A DNA stretch of 64,000 bases from Arcicella rosea (lineage in GTDB: Bacteria; Bacteroidota; Bacteroidia; Cytophagales; Spirosomataceae). The position numbers and the translations under genes are program-made. The DNA is taken from the NCBI RefSeq assembly GCF_014204325.1, contig NZ_JACHKT010000007.1:1-64000 (forward strand), in the 5' to 3' direction. Under the pieces are notes generated by a model, which ran no database searches, had not been told where the DNA came from, and saw only the letters and a program-made list of their open reading frames with translations. The stretch's first letter is position 1. Every line of letters begins with the position of its first letter. Below are positions 52,511-60,840 of the stretch, piece after piece.

Positions 52511-54925
52511 ATGAAACTTCTTAATACGATTGCGGTATTATTGATTATTCAAACTTCTCTATTTAGTCAAAAAAAATCTAGTCTTACTGGAAAAATTACA
52601 GATGAGCATCACAATCCTTTAGCTGGTGTAAGTGTAGTATTGAAAGGAACTGTCCGTGGTGTGCAATCGAATACCAATGGAGTATATGCCATCAATTCTT
52701 TAAACCCTGGAGTTTATACCGTTGTGGTTTCGAGTGTGGGCTATAAAACCCAAGAGAAAACCCTTAATACAGCTACTGAACAAGAGGCAAGTTTTGTATT
52801 AAACGAGTTTAGCGAAACGTTACAAGATGTAGCTGTAACAGCTAATGGAATGCTCAAAGGTAACGAGCATTTGGCTGAGGTAGATGGGTTTAGCATTAAT
52901 GCGGCTAAAAAAAATGAGGTGATACAATTGGCTCACTTGAATGCTAATTTAGCGATGAACAACAGCCGACAAATATTTAGTCGCACGCCTGGGATTTCGA
53001 TTTGGGAAAACGATGGTTCAGGGGTGCAGTTAGGTATAGCATCGAGAGGACTTAGCCCTAACAGGTCTTGGGAGTTTAATATCCGTATGAATGGCTATGA
53101 CATTACGCCTGACCCAATGGGCTATCCAGAGGCATATTATACACCACCGATGGAGGTTGTCGAGAAAATAGAACTTGTGCGAGGGGCTTCTTCGCTACAA
53201 TATGGCTCACAATTTGGAGGATTACTCAATTTTGTGCTTCGTAAACCCGATATTTCAACCCGTATCACAGTAGAATCACAAAATACAGTAGGTAGTAATG
53301 GCTTATTTAGTAGCTTCAATTACGTAGGCGGCACAGAAGGTCGATTGAGCTATACTGCCTATTACCAAAAACGCCTTGGCAATGGCTGGCGAGAAAATAG
53401 CCAATTTAATACAGACCACGCTCATATAGAACTCAGCTATGCTCTTAGCAACAAACTTAAAATAGGGTTTGATGCCACTTACATGAACACAGCCCTTCAG
53501 CAGGCAGGTGGGCTAACCGATGTACAGTTTGCACAAGATCCAAGACAAAGTCTAAGAAGCCGCAATTGGTTCAGTACGCCATGGTTTATTCCGTCGATAC
53601 ACGCCGAATATGTGTTTAATAGCAAAACAAAATTAAGCTGGAAAGTTTTTTCTACCATAGCCGAACGTAACAGTGTGGGTAATGTAGCAGCTATTAATAC
53701 AACCGACAATCTAAGTAGCAATCGACAAGTGGATCGTGATTTTTACACAACCCTCGGAACAGAATTACGCTTACTGACCGACTATAAAATATGGGGGTTC
53801 AACAATACATTGGCTACTGGTTTACGCTATTTTAGGGGACATATTGACCGTAAGCAACTCGGTAAAGGTACGGCTAATAGCCAGATGGATTTTAATTTGG
53901 CAGAAGGTGATTTTTCTCGAAATCTTGATTTTACAAATACAAATCAGGCAGCTTTTGTTGAAAATATCATACGGTTTAGTCCAAAATTCTTGATAACGGC
54001 TGGTGCAAGAATAGAACATATTGAGTCGAAAATGGAAGGACAACTCAATAGTACCAATGCAATTTTAAGCCCTATTACTCGTACCCGTACTTTCTTTTTG
54101 TTGGGAGCAGGAGCAGAATACCATGTGAGTCCGCAAACAGAGTTTTATACCAATATTTCGCAGGCATATCGCCCTGTGCTTATTTCTGACCTAACGCCTC
54201 CAGCCACGACAGACGTAATCGACGAAAATTTGCAAGATGCACGAGGCTATAATTTCGACTTGGGATACAGAGGTAAGGTGAAAAATTTCTTGCGATTCGA
54301 CCTCGACTATTTCTACTTGAGTTATAACAACCGCATCGGTACAATTAGCAGAACTAATGCCACTGGAGGCACTTATCAGTTTCGCAGTAATTTAGGACGC
54401 TCAGTAAGCCAAGGCTTTGAGGGCTACATCGAATTTGACCCAATTACGGCCATTTTCAAACAATCGGCTTTCGGTCGATTATCCTTTTTTGCTTCTATTG
54501 CTTACATAGACGCTACTTACCAAGATTTTAAAACGACATCGGTAGTAAATGGACAAATCGTAGAAGGAAATTTAGCTGGAAAACAGGTAGAAAATGCACC
54601 AAGGCATATCAACCGTTGGGGAGTTACTTACGCTAAAAAAGGTTTTTCTATCACTTGGCAATTGAGCGACATCGGGCAAGCTTATGCTGATGCCAGCAAT
54701 ACAACCGTACCTAATGCCACAGCTACCACAGGTTTGATACCAGCCTATCAAGTACAAGATGTGTCGGCAAGTTTTAAATTCTTGAAATTTTATAACCTAA
54801 AAGCAGGAATCAATAACCTCAGCGATGCCCGTTACTTTACTCGCAGAGCAGGCGGATACCCTGGTCCTGGACTGTTACCTGCCGATGGACGAACACTTTA
54901 TGTGAGTGCTGGTTTTAAATTCTAA
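52511..54925 (+). CDS. TonB-dependent receptor, FecA-like
   Basis: 804 aa. Signal peptide to about residue 19 (…SLFS before Q20), a CarboxypepD_reg-like domain (LTGKITDEHHNPLAGVSVVL, 24-105), a plug (SRTPGISIWENDGSGVQLGI followed by ASRGLSP; YYTPPMEVVEKIELVRGASS then LQYG) and a beta-barrel with a terminal Phe. The plug and GGLLNFVLRKPD resemble ferric-dicitrate or siderophore receptors rather than SusC. No SusD or FecR follows, so it acts alone. Followed by a terminator. Confidence 0.88.
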   Translation: MKLLNTIAVLLIIQTSLFSQKKSSLTGKITDEHHNPLAGVSVVLKGTVRGVQSNTNGVYAINSLNPGVYTVVVSSVGYKTQEKTLNTATEQEASFVLNEFSETLQDVAVTANGMLKGNEHLAEVDGFSINAAKKNEVIQLAHLNANLAMNNSRQIFSRTPGISIWENDGSGVQLGIASRGLSPNRSWEFNIRMNGYDITPDPMGYPEAYYTPPMEVVEKIELVRGASSLQYGSQFGGLLNFVLRKPDISTRITVESQNTVGSNGLFSSFNYVGGTEGRLSYTAYYQKRLGNGWRENSQFNTDHAHIELSYALSNKLKIGFDATYMNTALQQAGGLTDVQFAQDPRQSLRSRNWFSTPWFIPSIHAEYVFNSKTKLSWKVFSTIAERNSVGNVAAINTTDNLSSNRQVDRDFYTTLGTELRLLTDYKIWGFNNTLATGLRYFRGHIDRKQLGKGTANSQMDFNLAEGDFSRNLDFTNTNQAAFVENIIRFSPKFLITAGARIEHIESKMEGQLNSTNAILSPITRTRTFFLLGAGAEYHVSPQTEFYTNISQAYRPVLISDLTPPATTDVIDENLQDARGYNFDLGYRGKVKNFLRFDLDYFYLSYNNRIGTISRTNATGGTYQFRSNLGRSVSQGFEGYIEFDPITAIFKQSAFGRLSFFASIAYIDATYQDFKTTSVVNGQIVEGNLAGKQVENAPRHINRWGVTYAKKGFSITWQLSDIGQAYADASNTTVPNATATTGLIPAYQVQDVSASFKFLKFYNLKAGINNLSDARYFTRRAGGYPGPGLLPADGRTLYVSAGFKF

Positions 54926-54956
54926 ATAAAATTCAGTCAGAAATAATTTCATTAGA

Positions 54957-54995
54957 AAGCAAAAAGCTCAGAAATTCGTTTCTGAGCTTTTTTGC
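54957..54995 (+). terminator. terminator of the FecA-like receptor
   Basis: AAAAAGCTCAGAAA (54961-54974) and TTTCTGAGCTTTTTT pair around TTCG, ending in a T-run. Confidence 0.92.
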
Positions 54996-55080
54996 TTCTA
55001 TATCCTTACTCAACTACAATTCCGCTTTGTTGAGATGATGAATTTTAAATGCCCAAGAAAGGCTACATTTTTTGCTCATA

Positions 55081-55168
55081 GTTCCGTAGGAACGAAATAT
55101 ACCGTTCCTACGGAACTATGCTTGGAAAATGGTCTTGTGGTTTTCTACCGATATATTGTCCCTATTGA
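55081..55168 (+). repeat. dispersed repeat R1, copy 3
   Basis: GTTCCGTAGGAACGAAATAT facing CGTTCCTACGGAAC, then ATGGTCTTGTGGTTTTCTAC and CGATATATTGTCCCTAT. Nearly identical to 56653-56730 over about 75 bp. It lacks the final GGGACTTTTGTTC block and runs instead into ATTGATTGTCAATGAT. Confidence 0.85.
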
Positions 55169-55189
55169 TTGTCAATGATTTAATTCCCT

Positions 55190-55295
55190 TACTTGCTCAA
55201 GTTTGTGGCTTGGACTTTTCAATCATTTCAGTTTCAAAAGAAATATTTCATACAAAGTACAAGCGATGCTTTACTTATTAATTATGGGACTGATG
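55190..55295 (+). repeat. dispersed repeat R1b, copy 2
   Basis: Similar to 50010-50125 over about 100 bp. It touches the 3' end of the DUF4143 ATPase gene. Confidence 0.7.
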
Positions 55296-55297
55296 AA

Positions 55298-56473
55298 TTA
55301 ATTTAATAAACCTTCGTTTCTTAGGTATTGCCATACCGTTGAAATATTACAAACTCTTAGGTTTGAACGATACCAATAGTCATCTGCTTGAGGAGTAACT
55401 ATCAAATTTATTTTTGCTCCAAGGTCTTCTATTGCCAGTGTATTGCCTTTGCTAATGTTGGGCGAATTTCCATATTTAATCTCTATCGTAACTTTTACAT
55501 GAGTATTTTGCACCAGAACCAAATCCAGTTCGGCTTTGTCTTTTGTTCTGTAAAAAAAAGGCTCAACATCACTTTTTAGATTAGCGATAATTTGTTGAAT
55601 AACATAGCCTTCCCAAGAATTCCCAATGCCAATATTACCATGCAGCCCTTCAAGATTTTGAATACCCATTAAATGATGCAAAATACCTGTATCTCTGAAA
55701 AAAAACTTAGGAGATTTCACCAATCGTTTACTGATATTTGTAAAATATGGTTTCAAAGTACGTATCAAAAAAGCTGATTCCAGAAAATTAATATAGCTTT
55801 TTACTGTCGGCTGAGAAATATTAAGTGAGTCTGATAGATTCGTATAATTCACTATTCCTCCTTGCAGATTTGTAAGCATACGAAGCATATTTCTCATTAA
55901 TTCAGGCGAAGCAGCCAAACCCAAATTAGGTAAATCTCGTTCGATATAAGTTTGGACAAAACCTCTGAACCAAAAATCCGCCATTTTATCGTTCGGAGCT
56001 AATAAAGCATCAGGAAATCCACCTCTTAACCAATGTTGTTGATAAGAAATATTAGGAGCAATTTCCTGATAATGAAGTCCTTGCATTTCTATATAAATAA
56101 TTCTTCCTGCTAAAGTTTCAGAGCTTTGTCGCAACAAAGACGGTGATGCCGAACCCAACAAAATAAAACGACCCGCCTGCCGATTTTTGTCAATCATCGA
56201 ACGGAGTAAAGGAAACAATTCTGGCATCCTTTGAATCTCATCTAAAATGACAATCTCGTTTTCATGTTCTTGAAAATACAAATCTGGGGCAACTTTAAGC
56301 TTATCTTGGTCAACATAATATTCTAAATCAAGATAAACTGAGGGTTTATTTAATTTAGTCATTAAACTTTTTACTAAGGTCGTCTTACCAACTTGCCTTG
56401 GTCCTAAAATAGCAACAGCAGGTAAGTAAGATAAACTTTCTAATATCTCTGTTTGAATACTTCTCGTAATCAT
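55298..56473 (-). CDS. AAA ATPase with C-terminal DUF4143
   Basis: 391 aa. Walker A GPRQVGKTT with K30, Walker B EIVILDEIQ with D78/E79, sensor region FILLGSASPSLL, a middle winged-helix segment (LSDSLNISQPTVKSYINFLE) and the DUF4143 end with a PD-(D/E)XK-like strand pattern (ELDLVLVQN ... VTIEIKYG). The family is widespread, patchy and of unknown biological role, sometimes discussed as toxin or defence related. It is enclosed by R1 repeats and preceded by a perfect 20-bp inverted repeat. Confidence 0.88.
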   Translation of the reverse strand: MITRSIQTEILESLSYLPAVAILGPRQVGKTTLVKSLMTKLNKPSVYLDLEYYVDQDKLKVAPDLYFQEHENEIVILDEIQRMPELFPLLRSMIDKNRQAGRFILLGSASPSLLRQSSETLAGRIIYIEMQGLHYQEIAPNISYQQHWLRGGFPDALLAPNDKMADFWFRGFVQTYIERDLPNLGLAASPELMRNMLRMLTNLQGGIVNYTNLSDSLNISQPTVKSYINFLESAFLIRTLKPYFTNISKRLVKSPKFFFRDTGILHHLMGIQNLEGLHGNIGIGNSWEGYVIQQIIANLKSDVEPFFYRTKDKAELDLVLVQNTHVKVTIEIKYGNSPNISKGNTLAIEDLGAKINLIVTPQADDYWYRSNLRVCNISTVWQYLRNEGLLN

Positions 56474-56482
56474 ATTTTTATA

Positions 56483-56529
56483 TTATTCGTACAAATCTAA
56501 AAATTAAATTTAGATTTGTACGAATAATT
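56483..56529. promoter_or_regulatory. perfect 20-bp inverted repeat at the DUF4143 promoter
   Basis: The left arm ATTATTCGTACAAATCTAAA (56483-56502) and its exact reverse complement (56510-56529) are separated by AATTAAA. The minus-strand reading of the left arm contains TAGATTTG, a fit to the -7 element, 27 bp from the ATPase start; by symmetry the same box faces the other way. It could be an operator for autoregulation or a 5' mRNA hairpin. Confidence 0.8.
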
Positions 56530-56640
56530 GCCAAAAATTTCTTGTAATTCCAAAAGTGTGAAAAACAAGATAAAAATCCTTTGCCAACAGCATTGGTTGG
56601 TCTTTGTAAGCTCAATAAGATTTGATAAGTAGGAAAATTC

Positions 56641-56748
56641 AATACTCCGTCGGAACGGTATATTTCGTTCCTACGGAACTATGTTTTGGAAATGGTCTTG
56701 TGGTTTTCTACCGATATATTGTCCCTATCGGGACTTTTGTTCTTGGTG
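56641..56748 (+). repeat. dispersed repeat R1, copy 4
   Basis: AATACTCCGTCGGAACGGTA then TATTTCGTTCCTACGGAAC, TGGTCTTGTGGTTTTCTACC, GATATATTGTCCCTATCGGG and ACTTTTGTTCTTGGTG. It appears to be a deleted version of the 50131 copy in which the ACTCCG and GGAACG blocks are fused. Confidence 0.88.
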
Positions 56749-56856
56749 TTGTTTCCCTTAACAATTACTCGCTTTGCAGACAGCGTCTGCATTTTATTTA
56801 TCGTTCAATTCTAAAGAAGACTTTGAACAGCGAAGGGGATTAACTTACAATCATAA

Positions 56857-57489
56857 TTATTCACCTTTATTTTGAATTTGTTTTCTCACGTGTTCAATAG
56901 ATTCTACAAAATCATTGTCAACTTCAATATCTTGTATTAACTTATCTACCCACATTAATTGCTTTTTTACAATGTCTTTTTGATCTTCAGGAATTTTAAA
57001 GAAGTTTCTTAACGTTTCAACTACAACAACTTTCTTAAAGTCCTGCTCCTTATTAAAAACTGTTTTTTTTAAAATTAAGTCTAACCATAGCCCTAAACTC
57101 ATACACAAAAAGGAAAAGCATACAGATAACTTTACCTCTTCTTCAACTTCATCTCCAATATTTCCACCGAATGTTTTAATAAATTTATTTTTCTTATCTG
57201 CAAGAATTTCAAAGCACTTTACAAATGAGTCTACACTTTGAACATGTGCAAATTTATTCCGAATTTCAGCAAACGTCTGAAATTGCCATATAATTTCTTT
57301 GGGTACAAATTTTAAATCACTTAGCAAGTTTACTTTAGCGTTTAGACTTAAAGAGGTATTTTTACTACCTAATGAGAGAGAATTCTCTACATCTATGTCC
57401 AAAAGCATTCCAATAAGTCCTGAAATTCCTGCTTCTAAGGATACTCCTTTTTCAATTACTTCTCCACGTGTGGTTTGATATTCAAGCAT
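56857..57489 (-). CDS. HEPN/MltR-like helical protein
   Basis: 210 aa, all-helical, no signal. RGEVIEKGVSLEAGISGLIG, then KFVPKEIIWQFQTFAEIRNK and FAHVQSVD resemble the MltR/HEPN fold, including R77-N-K-F-A-H82, which fits the RxxxxH (RNxxxH) motif of HEPN ribonucleases. The C-terminal half has a hydrophobic helix (FSFLCMSLGLWLDLI). It stands alone without a nucleotidyltransferase partner, between repeat R1 and the 41-bp array. Function is inferred only from the motif. Confidence 0.6.
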   Translation of the reverse strand: MLEYQTTRGEVIEKGVSLEAGISGLIGMLLDIDVENSLSLGSKNTSLSLNAKVNLLSDLKFVPKEIIWQFQTFAEIRNKFAHVQSVDSFVKCFEILADKKNKFIKTFGGNIGDEVEEEVKLSVCFSFLCMSLGLWLDLILKKTVFNKEQDFKKVVVVETLRNFFKIPEDQKDIVKKQLMWVDKLIQDIEVDNDFVESIEHVRKQIQNKGE

Positions 57490-57570
57490 ATTTAAATATA
57501 GCTACATTTATCTCTCTATTTAGCAAAATTTTGTAGCATCTTTTGTATTGTAAAATAGTTAAACTTTCCT

Positions 57571-57652
57571 CTAAAAGTATCACATTAACCCTAAACATAA
57601 AAATCCAAAGCATCTTTATTACTTAGAATTTATTATACGGTAATTCCTTCCT
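57571..57652 (+). repeat. dispersed 80-bp repeat, copy B
   Basis: Aligned with 3621-3700. It ends in TAATTCCTTCC, which doubles as the start of the first 41-bp array unit. Confidence 0.75.
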
Positions 57653-58036
57653 GCAAGTTGTAGGAGCAAAACATCGAGTGATGATTCCTTCCTGCAAGTT
57701 GTAGGAGCAAAACATCGAATGATAATTCCTTCCTGCAAGTTGCAGGAGCAAAACATCGAGTGATAATTCCTTCCTGCAAGTTGCAGGAGCAAAACATCGA
57801 GTGATGATTCCTTCCTGCAAGTTGCAGGAGCAAAACATTGGGTGATGATTCCTTCCTGCAAGTTGTAGGAGCAAAACATCGGGTGATGATTCCTTCCTGC
57901 AAGTTGCAGGAGCAAAACATCGAATGATAATTCCTTCCTGCAAGTTGCAGGAGCAAAACATCGAATGATAATTCCTTCCTGCAAATTGCAGGAGCAAAAC
58001 ATCGAATGATAATTCCTTCCTGCAAGTTGCAGGAAG
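57643..58036. repeat. tandem array of 41-bp units with palindromic cores
   Basis: Nine full units start at 57643, 57684, 57725, 57766, 57807, 57848, 57889, 57930 and 57971; a partial tenth starts at 58012. Each reads ATTCCTTCCTGCAAGTTGCA, GGAGCAAAACATCGAGTGAT plus one base, with few changes. TCCTGCAA-G-TTGCAGGA inside every unit is a dyad; changes in it give TTGTAGGA, which keeps G-U pairing. In the last piece the stem grows to 10 bp (CTTCCTGCAA / TTGCAGGAAG). With a 41-bp period all three frames are visited in turn; no spacers exist, so it is not CRISPR. Confidence 0.95.
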
Positions 58037-58122
58037 AAATTTAACCCACAAAAGAGAATAGCTTCTAATATTTTCCGCCGTAATTTCCCTGCTCATTTAT
58101 TTAGATTTAATCATCAACTGCC

Positions 58123-60828
58123 ATGAACCTTCCATTTTCCTTAATGCGTCTTTGTATTTTATCTGCTTTTGTATTACTTGGTCAAGGTATTTTGGGCAAT
58201 ACGCCTTGCAAGGTTGGGGCTTTGAAATGTGAGTATTTGGTCAATCCTTTGGGAATTGATGCACCTTCGCCACGCTTTACTTGGCAGTTGGCGGATGCTC
58301 GACAAGGGGCAAAACAAAAGGCGTATCAGATTTTAGTCAGTACCGATTCCTTGGCTTTGAGCAAAGGAGTAGCGAATGAATGGAATACGGGTCAAAAAAA
58401 TACAGCCCAAACCTTAGTGAGCTATCAAGGCAAGGCTTTACAGGCTTTTACTAAATACTTTTGGCGTGTAAAGATTTGGGATAAAGATGGACAAACGACA
58501 ACTTCTGACATTGCTACTTTTGAAACGGGCATGATGAACATGAGCAATTGGCAAGGTGCTTGGATTAGCGATTCGAGGGAGGTAAATACCAAGCCTGCTC
58601 CTTATTTTAGAAAGAGTTTTCAGAGCAACAAGAAAATCGTTTCGGCACGTGCTTATATTGCCGTGGCTGGTTTGTATGAATTGTATATCAATGGTGAAAA
58701 AATCAGTAGTCACCGCCTCGACCCGATGTACACTCGTTTTGATAGACGTACTTTGTATGTGACGCACGATGTGACGAAGCAATTGCAAAAAGGCAAAAAT
58801 GCCATTGGCGTACTCTTGGGCAATGGTTGGTACAATCATCAATCGACAGCCGTTTGGTATTTTCATGAAGCCCCTTGGCGTGGTCGTCCCACTTTTTGCA
58901 TGGATATTCGGGTAAAATATGCCGATGGAACAAGTGAAGTAATTGCCACCGGCAAGGATTGGAAAACGGCTTTGAGTCCGATTATTTTCAACAGTATTTA
59001 TACCGCAGAACATTACGATGCCCGACTGGAGCAAGCTGATTGGAACAAAGCTAATTTTGATGATAAGCAATGGAAAGAAGTAATTTTCAGAACTGCCCCT
59101 TCTAATAATATCGTCGCTCAGGCTTTGCATCCGATTAGAAATGTAGAAGAAATTCCGAGTAAAAGTTTGAATAAAATCAACGATACGACTTTTGTTTTTG
59201 ACTTGGGCAGAAACATTTCGGGCGTAAGTAAAATTAAAGTTTCGGGCAAAGCAGGAACGATTTTACGTTTGAAACATTCAGAAAGATTATACCCGAACGG
59301 AAGAGCGGATTTGTCGAATATTGATGTACATTATCGCCCGACGGATGATAAAGACCCTTTCCAAACGGACATCATTATACTTTCGGGAAAAGGCGAAGAA
59401 AGTTTTATGCCACATTTCAATTATAAGGGTTTTCAATATGTAGAAGTGACGAGTTCGCAGCCGATTCAATTGACGAAAGAAAGTCTTTCGGGCTATTTTA
59501 TACACAGCGATGTGCCTGTGGTTGGAAATGTGGCTACTTCAAATCCGACGATTAATAAAATTTGGGCGGCTACGAATGTTTCTTACTTGTCGAATCTATT
59601 TGGTTATCCGACCGATTGTCCGCAAAGGGAGAAAAACGGTTGGACGGGCGATGCTCATATCGCCAGCGAAACGGGTTTATACAATTTTGACGGCATTACG
59701 ATTTACGAAAAATGGCTCGCCGACCACCGTGACGAACAACAAGCCAATGGCGTTTTGCCTTCTATTATTCCTACCGATGGTTGGGGTTATGAATGGGGAA
59801 ATGGCCCAGACTGGACAAGTACCATCGCCATTATTCCTTGGAATATCTATTTGTTTTATGGCGATACCAAGATTTTGGCAGACAATTACGAAAACCTCAA
59901 ACGCTATGTCAATCATATTGAATCCATTAGTCCAAACGGATTAACGACTTGGGGCTTGGGCGATTGGGTGCCTGTCAAATCAAAATCACCTGTTGAATTA
60001 ACTTCTTCGGCTTACTATTTTGTAGATGCCAGCATCTTGGCAAAAACCGCCAAATTATTTGGTAAAACCGCCGATTATGAAAAGTATTCAGCTTTGGCAG
60101 AAAAGATAAAAACAGCTTTCAACAACAAGTACCTCAACAAAACAACAGGCATTTACGGAAGTGGCTTCCAGACAGAACTAAGCGTTCCGCTGTATTGGGG
60201 ATTAGTACCAGAAGAATTAAAAGCCAAAGTAGCCGAAAATTTAGCCAAGCGAGTAGAAGCCGACAACAATCATTTAGATGTAGGTTTATTGGGTACAAAA
60301 GCCATTTTGAATGCTTTAAGTGAAAATGGTTATGCCGATGTAGCGTATAAAATCGCTTCGCAAGAAACCTTTCCTTCTTGGGGCTGGTGGATTGCCAACG
60401 GTGCAACTTCACTCTTTGAAAACTGGCCGATTGATGCCCAAAGTGATATTTCAATGAATCATATCATGTTTGGTGAAATTGGAGCTTGGTTGTACAAAGG
60501 TATCGGGGGAATCAAACCTGATGCTTCGCAGGCAGGTTTTAAAAATATCATTTTAGAACCTAATTTTGTAGAAAATTTAAACGCTTTTGAAGCTTCGCAT
60601 GATAGTCCACAAGGTAAAATTATTTCTTCATGGGAAAGGGTAGGAGAGAAGATTGTCTATACAATCACCATTCCTGCCAATGCAACGGCTACGGTTTTGC
60701 TAAATGTAAAAACTAATCAGCATATTCAAAAGCAGTATTCGGTAGCAGAAAAAAGTATTTCCATTACGCATAAGCAATTAAAAATTAACCCATTATCAGC
60801 AGGAACTTACCAGTTCGAGATTCAGTAA
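58123..60828 (+). CDS. secreted GH78 alpha-L-rhamnosidase
   Basis: 901 aa with a signal peptide (…GQGILG). N-terminal beta domains begin CKVGALKCEYLVNPLGIDAP and RFTWQL; the Bac_rhamnosid block has GNGWYNHQSTAVWYF; the (alpha/alpha)6 catalytic domain holds DCPQREKNGWTGDAHIASET (conserved acids) and SWGWWIANGATSLFENW; a C-terminal beta domain closes it. All parts of the family are present. It releases L-rhamnose from pectin, glycosides or other polysaccharides. The GDSL hydrolase gene starts 12 bp downstream. Confidence 0.94.
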   Translation: MNLPFSLMRLCILSAFVLLGQGILGNTPCKVGALKCEYLVNPLGIDAPSPRFTWQLADARQGAKQKAYQILVSTDSLALSKGVANEWNTGQKNTAQTLVSYQGKALQAFTKYFWRVKIWDKDGQTTTSDIATFETGMMNMSNWQGAWISDSREVNTKPAPYFRKSFQSNKKIVSARAYIAVAGLYELYINGEKISSHRLDPMYTRFDRRTLYVTHDVTKQLQKGKNAIGVLLGNGWYNHQSTAVWYFHEAPWRGRPTFCMDIRVKYADGTSEVIATGKDWKTALSPIIFNSIYTAEHYDARLEQADWNKANFDDKQWKEVIFRTAPSNNIVAQALHPIRNVEEIPSKSLNKINDTTFVFDLGRNISGVSKIKVSGKAGTILRLKHSERLYPNGRADLSNIDVHYRPTDDKDPFQTDIIILSGKGEESFMPHFNYKGFQYVEVTSSQPIQLTKESLSGYFIHSDVPVVGNVATSNPTINKIWAATNVSYLSNLFGYPTDCPQREKNGWTGDAHIASETGLYNFDGITIYEKWLADHRDEQQANGVLPSIIPTDGWGYEWGNGPDWTSTIAIIPWNIYLFYGDTKILADNYENLKRYVNHIESISPNGLTTWGLGDWVPVKSKSPVELTSSAYYFVDASILAKTAKLFGKTADYEKYSALAEKIKTAFNNKYLNKTTGIYGSGFQTELSVPLYWGLVPEELKAKVAENLAKRVEADNNHLDVGLLGTKAILNALSENGYADVAYKIASQETFPSWGWWIANGATSLFENWPIDAQSDISMNHIMFGEIGAWLYKGIGGIKPDASQAGFKNIILEPNFVENLNAFEASHDSPQGKIISSWERVGEKIVYTITIPANATATVLLNVKTNQHIQKQYSVAEKSISITHKQLKINPLSAGTYQFEIQ

Positions 60829-60840
60829 ATTAACCAAAAC

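Noticed and set aside
57643-58036. CRISPR array
   Set aside because: The whole 41-bp period is repeated, with only one to three base changes between units; no spacers and no cas genes.
57619-58096. Cysteine-rich proteins encoded across the 41-bp array
   Set aside because: All three minus-strand frames stay open because the period cycles through frames; no start signal or family support.
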